64,000 nucleotides of DNA from NCBI GenBank assembly GCA_015060225.1, contig SUYX01000007.1, forward strand, positions 1 to 64,000, read 5' to 3'. The notes beneath the pieces are model-generated. The model searched no databases. It worked only from the letters and a program-made list of their open reading frames with translations, and was not told the origin of the DNA. The translations under genes and the position numbers were made by a program. Numbering within the stretch: position 1 is the stretch's first letter; every line of letters starts with the position of its first letter. Source of the DNA: Bacteroidales bacterium (lineage in GTDB: Bacteria > Bacteroidota > Bacteroidia > Bacteroidales > UBA932). Of this stretch, positions 15,240 to 23,426 are shown piece after piece.

Positions 15240-16181
15240 ATGATACTGCATACAATCATAGACAATCAGCCGTCAAAGGATACATCGGGCCCCAACCTTC
15301 AATCGGAGCACGGCCTTTGCTTCCAGTTTACATCAGATGGAAAAAACTACCTTATAGATACAGGTGCCAGCGGTGCATTCATCGGGAACATGGAGGCACT
15401 TGCCGGAAATGGTATATGTAATGTAGAGGATATAGATGCCGTATTCATCTCCCACGGGCACAATGACCATACAGGGGGGCTGAGGAAGTTCTTTGAACAC
15501 AATTCAAAGGCACCAGTGTACCTGCACAATTCAATTAGGGGAAACTTTTTCTACTCTTGCCGCCCCAAAAAAGGGGTACGCGAAGCCCGCAACATTGGAA
15601 TGGAACAGGCCCTTTTTGCAGATTTCGGCCACCGTTTCACAGAGATTGGAGAAATTACCCGCATTACAGAGAAGATTACCCTTATACCGTTGTCGGGAAG
15701 AAGGGATTTCCCCACCCCAATGGGAAATGAATTCCTCTACTGTAATGATCTTCCCGACAATTTTACCCACGAGGTTGCCGTTCTGGTTGAGTATGCTCCG
15801 GAGGAATTTGCAGTAATCTCCCCATGCAGCCACAACGGGATACTGAATATTCTGGAAGATTGCAGGGAGTGGATTGAAAGGAAATATGGCAACGGCAGCA
15901 AAAGTGGAAGCAATGCCGGCATGTGGAGAAAAGTGGATTGCGCCGAAATGATAAAACATTTCGTTGGAGGGCTCCACTATGTGGATTATCTTCTTATGGG
16001 GCAGGGCGAAAAAGAGGCCGCCTCAATACTTGAGACGGCCAGTATCATAAAAGAAAAATATCCTCTTTTGAAAATCCACACGGGGCATTGTACATGTACC
16101 CGTGCAGCGGAACTGCTTGCTGATGCATTGGGATGCCGATGTTCCATTTTCTGCAGCGGATACACAATTGGCCTGGAATAA
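15240..16181 (+). CDS. MBL-fold metallo-hydrolase
   Basis: A 313-residue cytoplasmic metallo-beta-lactamase-fold protein. The metal motif HGHNDHTGG (HxHxDH) is near 74, preceded by LIDTGASGAF. Further ligand candidates are SPCSHNGI near 200 and HTGHCTC near 285. The length and motif spacing resemble the subgroup annotated as related to the beta-ribofuranosylaminobenzene 5'-phosphate synthase-like hydrolases, whose physiological substrates are poorly known. I start at ATG 15240; the track start at 15162 lies inside the MFS gene and encodes unrelated residues. The TAA of the MFS gene is separated by one base, so this is the third gene of that operon. Confidence 0.8.
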   Translation: MILHTIIDNQPSKDTSGPNLQSEHGLCFQFTSDGKNYLIDTGASGAFIGNMEALAGNGICNVEDIDAVFISHGHNDHTGGLRKFFEHNSKAPVYLHNSIRGNFFYSCRPKKGVREARNIGMEQALFADFGHRFTEIGEITRITEKITLIPLSGRRDFPTPMGNEFLYCNDLPDNFTHEVAVLVEYAPEEFAVISPCSHNGILNILEDCREWIERKYGNGSKSGSNAGMWRKVDCAEMIKHFVGGLHYVDYLLMGQGEKEAASILETASIIKEKYPLLKIHTGHCTCTRAAELLADALGCRCSIFCSGYTIGLE

Positions 16182-16850
16182 CTACTCAATCTTCTTGAGC
16201 AAAAGTTCTGTGGAGACCATTCCTCCCATAGCAACAGTAGCCTGTTTAACAAGTCCGACACCCTTGCCATACCAGTAGGTTACCTCAGATACCTGTTCCT
16301 GGCCCATTACTGACACAACCTGTTTTTCAGTCATCTTAACACATTGGAAAGTACCTGCAGGGGTAACAAGTTCTTCTGTTGTACCGGTTTTCCTATCCTT
16401 TATTGAAATGGTCATATCCAAATCCATTCCCTGGATATTAACCTTTACACGCATAGTGGCAGGTTTCAGTTCCAAATTCTCTAAAAGGGTAAGAGGATAG
16501 ACCAAGTCTGTAGCCTCAAGCACCTCAGCATTGCCTCCCATTTGGGAAAGCTGACCTTCAAGTACCTCCTTTACAGATATGACATATTCACCATCTGCAA
16601 CAGAATAGGTAAGGGAACTTTTCTGTCCCTCCACCCCCTCTGCAGTGGAAGCGGAACTTGTTACAATATATTTTCCGTCTTCGGTTTTCTCCAGAGTTTG
16701 GGTAACATACATTTTAGTAACACCCATAGGAGTTACTGCATTAACTTCATAAGAGATCTTTTTGCCAGGATCCGGCATTATCTGGAACTCCTGGGCAACG
16801 GCAGCCATGGAACATAGGACAAGGGCTGCAAACAACATAAATCTTTTCAT
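16182..16850 (-). CDS. exported DUF3108/TapB-like protein
   Basis: A 222-residue protein with signal peptide MKRFMLFAALVLCSMAAVAQ. The rest is beta-strand rich, with YEVNAVTPMGVTKMYVTQTLEKTEDGKYIVTSSAS and EELVTPAGTFQCVKMTEKQVVSVMGQEQVSEVTYWYGKGVGLVKQ. The phrase VTPAGTFxCxK...TYWYxKGVGLVK is the hallmark of DUF3108-like (TapB) periplasmic proteins, whose function is not established. It lies 22 bp downstream of the nitroreductase gene on the same strand. Its stop is immediately next to the convergent MBL gene end (16181/16182). Confidence 0.7.
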   Translation of the reverse strand: MKRFMLFAALVLCSMAAVAQEFQIMPDPGKKISYEVNAVTPMGVTKMYVTQTLEKTEDGKYIVTSSASTAEGVEGQKSSLTYSVADGEYVISVKEVLEGQLSQMGGNAEVLEATDLVYPLTLLENLELKPATMRVKVNIQGMDLDMTISIKDRKTGTTEELVTPAGTFQCVKMTEKQVVSVMGQEQVSEVTYWYGKGVGLVKQATVAMGGMVSTELLLKKIE

Positions 16851-16872
16851 TGCAATATGGTTTTATAATATT

Positions 16873-17514
16873 TTACACAAGTATATCATCAACTCCCATT
16901 TTAGGGACAAAATGTACTCCATCTTTACGGTAGTATGCCTGCGGCTCACCCAGTTTTATACGGGTCAACTGTATATTCTCCGCCCCTTTGCCTATAGCAA
17001 GTACCAGAACCGGCTCATGTTCAAGTGCAAATTCATTTACTGTCTCCACTTTATTGAAGGCACCAATACAGATACCGTTCAAACCAATTTCCACCGCCTT
17101 CAGGAGCATGCTCTGGGCTGCAATTCCCAAATCGATATCTACCCACTTGTTCTCCGCCACAGTAGAGCAGATGATTATGAATGCGGTAGGCTCAGTCCCC
17201 TTGAACGGCAGATTGAGTTCAGGCAATGCCCCGCCCCATTTTGTATATTGCTGCATCCGCGGAGCATCCTCACCGTAAACCAGTTTGAACCTCAATGCCT
17301 GCTGGTTCTTGGCACAAGGAATTTTTGTACACACCTCCACAATTTTGACCAACTCCTCCCTGCTCACCTTATAAGAATTGTCAAACCCCCTATAACTTCT
17401 GTTCCTGAGCAACAGAGAATCCAGACTTGGATTGCTGGCCGCCACTTTATGCTTTGTACCACCTTTCCTTGCTTGCAACTCCTCAAATTTTTTCTCCAAA
17501 TAATTGTCTGCCAT
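16873..17514 (-). CDS. nitroreductase-family flavoprotein
   Basis: A 213-residue FMN-dependent oxidoreductase of the nitroreductase family. Visible features are NRSYRGFDNSYKVSREELVKIVEVCTKIPCAKNQQALRF (the R-S-xR FMN-phosphate region followed by the N-Q-Q contact), then DLGIAAQSMLLKAVEIGLNGICIGAFNK (the central helix and the G-x-C/I-x-I motif) and VLVLAIGKG near the end. The electron acceptor is unknown. I start at MADNYLEKKFEEL (ATG 17514); the upstream ATG at 17532 is possible. Its leader contains the large cloverleaf inverted-repeat structure at 17550-17674. Confidence 0.82.
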   Translation of the reverse strand: MADNYLEKKFEELQARKGGTKHKVAASNPSLDSLLLRNRSYRGFDNSYKVSREELVKIVEVCTKIPCAKNQQALRFKLVYGEDAPRMQQYTKWGGALPELNLPFKGTEPTAFIIICSTVAENKWVDIDLGIAAQSMLLKAVEIGLNGICIGAFNKVETVNEFALEHEPVLVLAIGKGAENIQLTRIKLGEPQAYYRKDGVHFVPKMGVDDILV

Positions 17515-17549
17515 AACTGAATGTTTTTTCAAAGGTAATATTTTTTTTA

Positions 17550-17674
17550 TAACGTTGTCTTTTTGTACAATTCATTGTTTCACAATGAATTGCAAAAATC
17601 CCTCTCCTTCACAACGCAGGAGAGGGATTTTAAAAACACTGTAAATCAGTGTTTTATACAAAAAGACAACGTTA
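17550..17674. repeat. cloverleaf of nested perfect inverted repeats
   Basis: An outer 18-bp stem (TAACGTTGTCTTTTTGTA at 17550-17567 with its complement at 17657-17674) closes three perfect hairpins. These are CAATTCATTG/CAATGAATTG (17568-17592, loop 5), AAAATCCCTCTCCT/AGGAGAGGGATTTT (17595-17631, loop 9) and AAAACACTG/CAGTGTTTT (17633-17655, loop 5). Only four bases between stems are unpaired. It overlaps the stop codon of the DUF6850 gene and lies 36 bp before the nitroreductase start. No T-run follows on the minus strand, so it is not an ordinary terminator. See findings. Confidence 0.9.
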
Positions 17675-19228
17675 AAAAGTAATACCTACAGTTAAACCGG
17701 TATAACTTCTGTTGTCAAATTCCGAACCTTTTGGAGCCCAATACTGGAACTGGGCTTTTATAAACAGAGATGTCAAATCTGAGACAAATGTAGAATAGGT
17801 GGCCTCAGCGCCAAACCTGTAGTAGTCAGACACAAGATACATGAAATCATTCCTGTACATGTTTGTAACAGTTTCTGAGGTTTCGTACGCACCTGTGTAG
17901 ATGTACTCACCTTCCAAATTGGAGTTGTAACCCAAATTCACACCTGCAAGAAGAGAACTCTTTTCACACAATTCAAAATTCTTCTTTGCATAAAGATTCC
18001 AGAAAAAGTTGTCTGCCTCAAGAGAAGATACCGGCAAAAGATATTTGTCTGACTGCTTGGAGTGTTTCATCTCCACACCTGCCATCCATGAATAGCCTGA
18101 ACCCTTCTTGGCATACATGTCATAACGGAGACTCAAATCCCTGAAGGAGTATTTGCTCCTCACATATTTTGCAAGGGTAACCCACTCTGCCACATCAAAA
18201 GATGAATCCAGTTCCTGAACATACTCAATACCTTCTGTCTTCCTGTCAAGAAAGGAGATAGCCAATTTCTTCATATAAACCTCACCATCATTGAGCAGCT
18301 GGACATCCACACCCCACAAATTCTGTTTGGTAGAACCCATATTCTGCTTTTTGGTTGGGGTCTGGAATGCATCCTCTACCTTGTATGAGTATTTCACATC
18401 CACAAGGGCAGAGAAATCATCATTATTGGTATAGCCGTACTGCAAACCACCGCCAATCCTGTTACCCTTATAGAAGAATGTACCCACTCCTACAGAACCT
18501 GAAACAACCCCCGAAGTATAGTTACCCAATCCTCTCATAATGAATACAGGGTAATCAACCTCCGTATCACTTCTGTTGAAAGTACTTCTCTCATACAGAT
18601 ACTCATAGTTGAAGGTAAGTCCCAAACTGCTTCTTCCCGACAATTCAAACAACAGTGAAGGGGCAGCTTTTACTGTGAGGTAATAAGTTACCGAACGGGG
18701 ATCCCTCTGTTTGGCACCTGTCTGGGTAGTATATTGCAAATCCATACCGGGAGTCACAAATCCCCACAACTGAGGAAATGCCGCCTTTACACCAAGGTCG
18801 TAAGACTGTTTCTTGAACTTGCTCATTACGGCATCAGCCACATAATAAGGCATATCCCTATGCGGATCATAAAGGTTTGTAATGAAACTTGCATCCTTCT
18901 CCACAATGTTCTTATAATCAAAGGTACCCCACAATTGGGTTTTGCCAACTGATGTTGCGCCATTGGTATTGAACCCTACTGTGTTCTCCTTTTCCCCATC
19001 TTGAGTAAGTTTAAAATCACCGGAAATCATTTCATAACCCAAACCTACAGTACTGTATTTGCTGAGCGGCATCACACTCATACCTGCAGCATTGTTACTG
19101 CTCCACCACAGGCTGCGGGCAAGGTTCATCTCTATCTGCGGTTCCCTCACAACCTCCTGCTGTTGGGCATAAACAGCTGAAGGAACGGACAAGCCAAATG
19201 CCATCAATAGTATATATAATCTTTTCAT
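17672..19228 (-). CDS. DUF6850-like outer-membrane beta-barrel
   Basis: A 518-residue protein with signal peptide MKRLYILLMAFGLSVPSAVYAQQ. The body is a succession of amphipathic strands rich in Tyr, Phe and Trp (SSLGLTFNYEYLYERS, GNRIGGGLQYGYTNNDDF, WAPKGSEFDNRSYTGLTVGITF), and the terminal residue is Phe, as in outer-membrane barrels. It resembles the DUF6850 barrel proteins that accompany DUF4876 and a TonB-dependent receptor in Bacteroidota. The assignment comes from recall of that gene neighbourhood and should be checked. It is the last gene of the S9/C25/TBDT operon, 28 bp after the DUF4876 gene. Confidence 0.7.
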   Translation of the reverse strand: MKRLYILLMAFGLSVPSAVYAQQQEVVREPQIEMNLARSLWWSSNNAAGMSVMPLSKYSTVGLGYEMISGDFKLTQDGEKENTVGFNTNGATSVGKTQLWGTFDYKNIVEKDASFITNLYDPHRDMPYYVADAVMSKFKKQSYDLGVKAAFPQLWGFVTPGMDLQYTTQTGAKQRDPRSVTYYLTVKAAPSLLFELSGRSSLGLTFNYEYLYERSTFNRSDTEVDYPVFIMRGLGNYTSGVVSGSVGVGTFFYKGNRIGGGLQYGYTNNDDFSALVDVKYSYKVEDAFQTPTKKQNMGSTKQNLWGVDVQLLNDGEVYMKKLAISFLDRKTEGIEYVQELDSSFDVAEWVTLAKYVRSKYSFRDLSLRYDMYAKKGSGYSWMAGVEMKHSKQSDKYLLPVSSLEADNFFWNLYAKKNFELCEKSSLLAGVNLGYNSNLEGEYIYTGAYETSETVTNMYRNDFMYLVSDYYRFGAEATYSTFVSDLTSLFIKAQFQYWAPKGSEFDNRSYTGLTVGITF

Positions 19229-19256
19229 CCTATTATTCTGAGTTTAAATTCTACAA

Positions 19257-20516
19257 TCAGTTTGCCCAAGTGTTCCATGAAGGTATTTTGGCTCCGTCAC
19301 GTCTTGGTACAGGTTTCTCATTTACCTGAAAATCCTCAAGGCTGTTGTTTGTGTCAACATACACAACTCTTCCGTCTTCCTTTGTCTCCTTTACCTTTCG
19401 GCTTACACTCATAGCCTTGTATGTACCTCCTACCCAGGTTGCACCGGCATCAAGAACCGCAGGCATACGTTTCTGTGTGATTTTTGTCTCATTGAGCATA
19501 AGTTCCACAGCATCCACAATGCAGTCAATAGGAACATCTTTTCCTTTTGTAGAATAGCCAACCGGTGTAATCCATGTGCTTGAATACTTCTGCTCATAAT
19601 CAGGATCATACATGAGTGAGGCCATCTGCTCATCGGGATAAAAGATTGCAAAAGCACCACCGTTTACAGTAACCAGCCACCACGAGGTAGTAAGTTTCCA
19701 GAACGCTCCAACCATATTGTGGGCAGGATTGTCTTTTGTATATGCAGTAGTTTTCAAATAAAACTCAAACTCTGCTCCCGACAAATCTACAGGACAATCT
19801 GGATTCAAATTCTCCGCCCTGTGATCATGTGCCATCTGGGCAAGGATTACTGACTCACCAGGCTGAAGAGGGTAAAGTTTATTATTTGGATTCTCCCTGT
19901 CAAAAGGAATCTGCCAGATGGTCTGGAAATAGATATAATCCTCCTGGTTCTCCCTCTCCCAAACATATTTGATTGAAGAGGTTCCTGCAGGATTTATATT
20001 TCCAAGGCACAAACCGTCCAGATACTGCACCTCATTGCTGTTATTGTACAGTTCATAGTACTGGTCCCTGAAATACGATGTCTTGCCATTTATCTTGCTT
20101 CCGCAGTAATATATCTCCTTAAGGATAATATTGCCCGATTTTGCAGCAGACAATTCAAGTGAGAATCTCTTTCCGTCCTCGGTAATATTTATATTGGAAA
20201 GGTTACCGTTGAAAACATATGTAAAGCCGTTTGCAGAAGACTCTCCTGAAACCGCTATTGTATAAATGCCGGGGATAATATCCTTGAGTTCCACTACATC
20301 ACCTGCTTTTACATCCTGCACCATCTCAATGTTCTCTGCATAGTTGTTGAGTTTCACTTTATATGTCTTTGGAGCAGGTACTTCCTCCCCTTTATTGAGG
20401 GATATCTGTATTCCTGCCGATATTTCCCCTACAGGTACAATATCCTTCACATCCTCAAACTGTTCACAGGCAATGATTGAAAATGCCGCCATCATTAGAA
20501 CAAATATCTTTTTCAT
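19257..20516 (-). CDS. DUF4876 domain lipoprotein
   Basis: A 419-residue surface or periplasmic lipoprotein. MKKIFVLMMAAFSIIACEQ ends in a lipobox with Cys at 17. Residues about 30-120 form an Ig-like or carboxypeptidase-regulatory-like beta domain (TYKVKLNNYAENIEMVQDVKAGDVVELKDIIPGIYTIAVSG). The DUF4876 body follows with GNIILKEIYYCGSKINGKTSYFRDQYYELYNNSNEVQYLDGLCLG, which resembles a lamin-tail-like or metal-binding scaffold. Lipoproteins directly after a TonB-dependent receptor gene commonly act with it in binding the transported ligand. The ligand is unknown. Confidence 0.75.
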   Translation of the reverse strand: MKKIFVLMMAAFSIIACEQFEDVKDIVPVGEISAGIQISLNKGEEVPAPKTYKVKLNNYAENIEMVQDVKAGDVVELKDIIPGIYTIAVSGESSANGFTYVFNGNLSNINITEDGKRFSLELSAAKSGNIILKEIYYCGSKINGKTSYFRDQYYELYNNSNEVQYLDGLCLGNINPAGTSSIKYVWERENQEDYIYFQTIWQIPFDRENPNNKLYPLQPGESVILAQMAHDHRAENLNPDCPVDLSGAEFEFYLKTTAYTKDNPAHNMVGAFWKLTTSWWLVTVNGGAFAIFYPDEQMASLMYDPDYEQKYSSTWITPVGYSTKGKDVPIDCIVDAVELMLNETKITQKRMPAVLDAGATWVGGTYKAMSVSRKVKETKEDGRVVYVDTNNSLEDFQVNEKPVPRRDGAKIPSWNTWAN

Positions 20517-20528
20517 CTGGGTCTCCTC

Positions 20529-23405
20529 CTATCTTATGTTAATTTTAAGGTCAAAGCCAAAGAATGTAGGCATTCCAAGTTCAAGGTATGAGCCGGGATA
20601 CATTTTTCTCTCATACAAAGGTCTTGTATTGAAAATGTTGTTGGCAAAAAACGATGCTGTAAGGAAATCACCTATCTCTTTTGACACATTAATATTGAAA
20701 ATTACATACGGATCATATTTCTCCTTTATGAACCTCCTGTCATTTGGTGTCTCAAACAGATTTGCGAACTCCGGATCATCCTTCATTGACGGGTCAAAGT
20801 CATACACCTTGCCATCCTTGTATGAAATGTACTTCTCAAACATTGTATCATTGCCATACTCTGTCCAGGTTTTGGTAAACCAGTTTGCCTGTGCAGACAA
20901 TGTCACAACAAAACCTACCTGAGGGATATTGTGGGTAAAACGGAATGTGGTATTGAATACCTCATTAAAACTGCGTGAAACACCTTTCTCGTAAACTCCA
21001 ATATGGTGTTCAAGATTGTTTGCACTTGTACCGGAGCTGTAAGTATGGTTATTGTTTACTTTCTTCACATGCATATAGGCTCCGTTCACATTTACGCTGG
21101 TACGGATTGCATCTATCCTGCCAAGATTCAGTTCATACTCAATACCCTTGTTTACAGTAGAAAGTGAGTTCATAGGGGTTGTGTGGCTCACAAATATATT
21201 GTTTACCTCATCCACTTCAAGGGTATATCTGCCCTGTGCATCTTTCTGGAGGTCCTTATAGGTTATGTATGGGATAAGGTGGAAACCTGAGTAAAGGTCA
21301 GTACCCATTGAATAACCGTTCTTGAGTTCCTCATGGAATCCTGTAACTGAGAATCCCATCTTCCCGTCGTTGAACTTGAGGTCAAATCCAATCTCAGACT
21401 TGGTATTTTTGGCAATTTTCAGATCAGGGTTCTCTGTCTTGAATACTCTTGTTGTACCCAGAAGCAACTGCTGGTCTGCAGGAAGCTTCTCATCGCCCAA
21501 GGTATTATAGTTTACAAACTCAAAATATGCATCCTGCGGATACAGGTACAAAGATGTAGGAGCCTTTGCAAGGACACCCCAACCACCCCTGACAAAGAGT
21601 GTACGCGGCAAAATCTCAAATGAGGCGTTGAATCGTGGAGTAAGTATACTCTTGCTGTTTATCTGGTCGAAACGGGCTCCGGCAGTAAGTTTCAGTTCAT
21701 GGTTTCCGAACGAATGCGAGAATACATCCTCAACATATACGCTCAACTGGTTTATGAACGGAATATCCTTGAACGCCCTTGGACGGTAAGCAGATGAGCT
21801 GCTGTTGCTCTGTGGAGGGGTATTTATGTTATAGACTGTTCCCCTTCCAAGGTTACCGTCTGTCTTATAATCAACACCCACGAGGATGCTGTTGCTGCTG
21901 CTTTCCCATCTCTTATTGAAATGTGCCTTAACAGAGGCCTGGAAGTTAAGTTCCTTTCCATAAATGTCATATCTTGAGAAATAGCTGTACGGAAGATAAG
22001 TTCCATAATATGACTCCTCTCCTACAGGAATATTTGTAATCTCTTTTCCATCCCTGTCAAAAATCTTCAAACCTGCAACATTGGAAAGTACAGAACCGTC
22101 TGTTGAAGACATAAGGTACGGTGCGTATGCATTTGAAAGCATGCTCTCCCTATAAGACTGTTTGTCTGCATAAGAAAATGAGAGGGTATAGCTCAATCTC
22201 TTCAGCCAACCCGCATTGGGAGTTGAGAATGAACCGTTGCTGTTGAACCTGAATCCAATCTCATCAGCACCGTAGGCCATCTGGGAGCGCTCATCATCGG
22301 GATTCTTCTCACGGGTATCCTTGCGGTATTTCAAATCGAGGGAAGTATTGGTTGTAAGACGTTCAAAGAATGTCTTTGTCCAAAGGCCCCTTAGGGTAAA
22401 CCTCTGGTAATACTGGTGTGCCATCTCCTGCTGGCGCGCATCGTAGGCATAATCTCCGCTGATTGAAAGGGCACCACCCTTCTCACCCAACTGCATACCT
22501 TTAGATGCAGATACAGAATATGTATAAGGGTTGAGGTTGGCCTTAATCCTCAAAGGTTCCTTGCCGGCTTTGGTCTTTATGATCACTGCACCGGATGTAA
22601 GGTCACCATACTGAGCAGAAGGGATACCTCTAATAACCTCAACACTCTCAATGTTGTCTGTAGAGATACCTCGCAAATCCACACCGGCAGCAGGGGTTGA
22701 ACCCACTCCTACATTTGAATTTGTCCCCTGCATTGTTCCCGACAGCAGCTGCATATTTGCGTTGTTTGAAAGGGCTGCACCATCCATAATTACCGCTGTA
22801 CCCAAACTGTTCATATTTGCATGGGCATCATCAGTAGCTGTGGTGGCACTGCGGGAAGTTGATGTAGGGGCAATTGTCCTTATATAAATGTTGTTTGCTA
22901 CAGACATGTTCGAGTTCTGCAATGTGGCTCCCGGCAACAGCTGCATCACATCCTTTATGGTAGCCGCCTGAAGGTGGTCAATTGCCTGTCTGGAAATGTT
23001 TGAGGCGGTAGCCTCTCCCGCTTTGCTCTGCTCTGCGAGTACAGTAACCTCACTCAATCTGAAGTTTGTCTCCTTCATTGTAAAATTGAAGGTATATGTT
23101 GCACCTGGGGCAAGATTCACCAATGTATCAATTGTTTCCATACCCACAAACTGAATGGCAATGGAGGTCTTTCCAGGCTCAACATTCTTCAGCAGATATG
23201 TTCCGTCAAGTTCTGTAGATGTATATACATCCTGTGGCAACAGATGTACTGTTGCAAATCCTACAGGCTCCCCCTTAGGATTTTCCATTACAACCTTTCC
23301 TTTTATCTGGGCGTATTTGGCTGCATCATTATTACCTTGCTGGGCAAAAAGGGCTGCAGGCAAAACAAACAAAAGGAGTGCTGCTATAAAACTGCATCTT
23401 TTCAT
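20529..23405 (-). CDS. TonB-dependent receptor with CarboxypepD_reg domain
   Basis: A 958-residue outer-membrane receptor. After signal peptide MKRCSFIAALLLFVLPAALFAQ, residues about 30-115 are the carboxypeptidase-regulatory-like domain (QIKGKVVMENPKGEPVGFATVHLLPQDVYTSTELDGTYLLKNVEPGK). The plug runs from about 125 to 260, with NISRQAIDHLQAATIKDVMQLLPGA and IESVEVIRGIPSAQYGDLTSGAVIIKTKAG. A 22-strand-type barrel fills the rest. Transport would need TonB/ExbBD energy; none are encoded nearby, although a tandem TonB_C protein is at 60573. The plug contains a low-complexity Asn/Ser/Thr stretch (TSTSRSATTATDDAHANMN). It lies between the C25-like and DUF4876 genes. Confidence 0.9.
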   Translation of the reverse strand: MKRCSFIAALLLFVLPAALFAQQGNNDAAKYAQIKGKVVMENPKGEPVGFATVHLLPQDVYTSTELDGTYLLKNVEPGKTSIAIQFVGMETIDTLVNLAPGATYTFNFTMKETNFRLSEVTVLAEQSKAGEATASNISRQAIDHLQAATIKDVMQLLPGATLQNSNMSVANNIYIRTIAPTSTSRSATTATDDAHANMNSLGTAVIMDGAALSNNANMQLLSGTMQGTNSNVGVGSTPAAGVDLRGISTDNIESVEVIRGIPSAQYGDLTSGAVIIKTKAGKEPLRIKANLNPYTYSVSASKGMQLGEKGGALSISGDYAYDARQQEMAHQYYQRFTLRGLWTKTFFERLTTNTSLDLKYRKDTREKNPDDERSQMAYGADEIGFRFNSNGSFSTPNAGWLKRLSYTLSFSYADKQSYRESMLSNAYAPYLMSSTDGSVLSNVAGLKIFDRDGKEITNIPVGEESYYGTYLPYSYFSRYDIYGKELNFQASVKAHFNKRWESSSNSILVGVDYKTDGNLGRGTVYNINTPPQSNSSSSAYRPRAFKDIPFINQLSVYVEDVFSHSFGNHELKLTAGARFDQINSKSILTPRFNASFEILPRTLFVRGGWGVLAKAPTSLYLYPQDAYFEFVNYNTLGDEKLPADQQLLLGTTRVFKTENPDLKIAKNTKSEIGFDLKFNDGKMGFSVTGFHEELKNGYSMGTDLYSGFHLIPYITYKDLQKDAQGRYTLEVDEVNNIFVSHTTPMNSLSTVNKGIEYELNLGRIDAIRTSVNVNGAYMHVKKVNNNHTYSSGTSANNLEHHIGVYEKGVSRSFNEVFNTTFRFTHNIPQVGFVVTLSAQANWFTKTWTEYGNDTMFEKYISYKDGKVYDFDPSMKDDPEFANLFETPNDRRFIKEKYDPYVIFNINVSKEIGDFLTASFFANNIFNTRPLYERKMYPGSYLELGMPTFFGFDLKINIR

Positions 23406-23426
23406 ATATTATAATATTGCAGGTTA

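Noticed and set aside
17595-17631. Simple terminator call for the AAAATCCCTCTCCT hairpin alone
   Set aside because: It is embedded in a larger nested structure and is not followed by a T-run on the minus strand.
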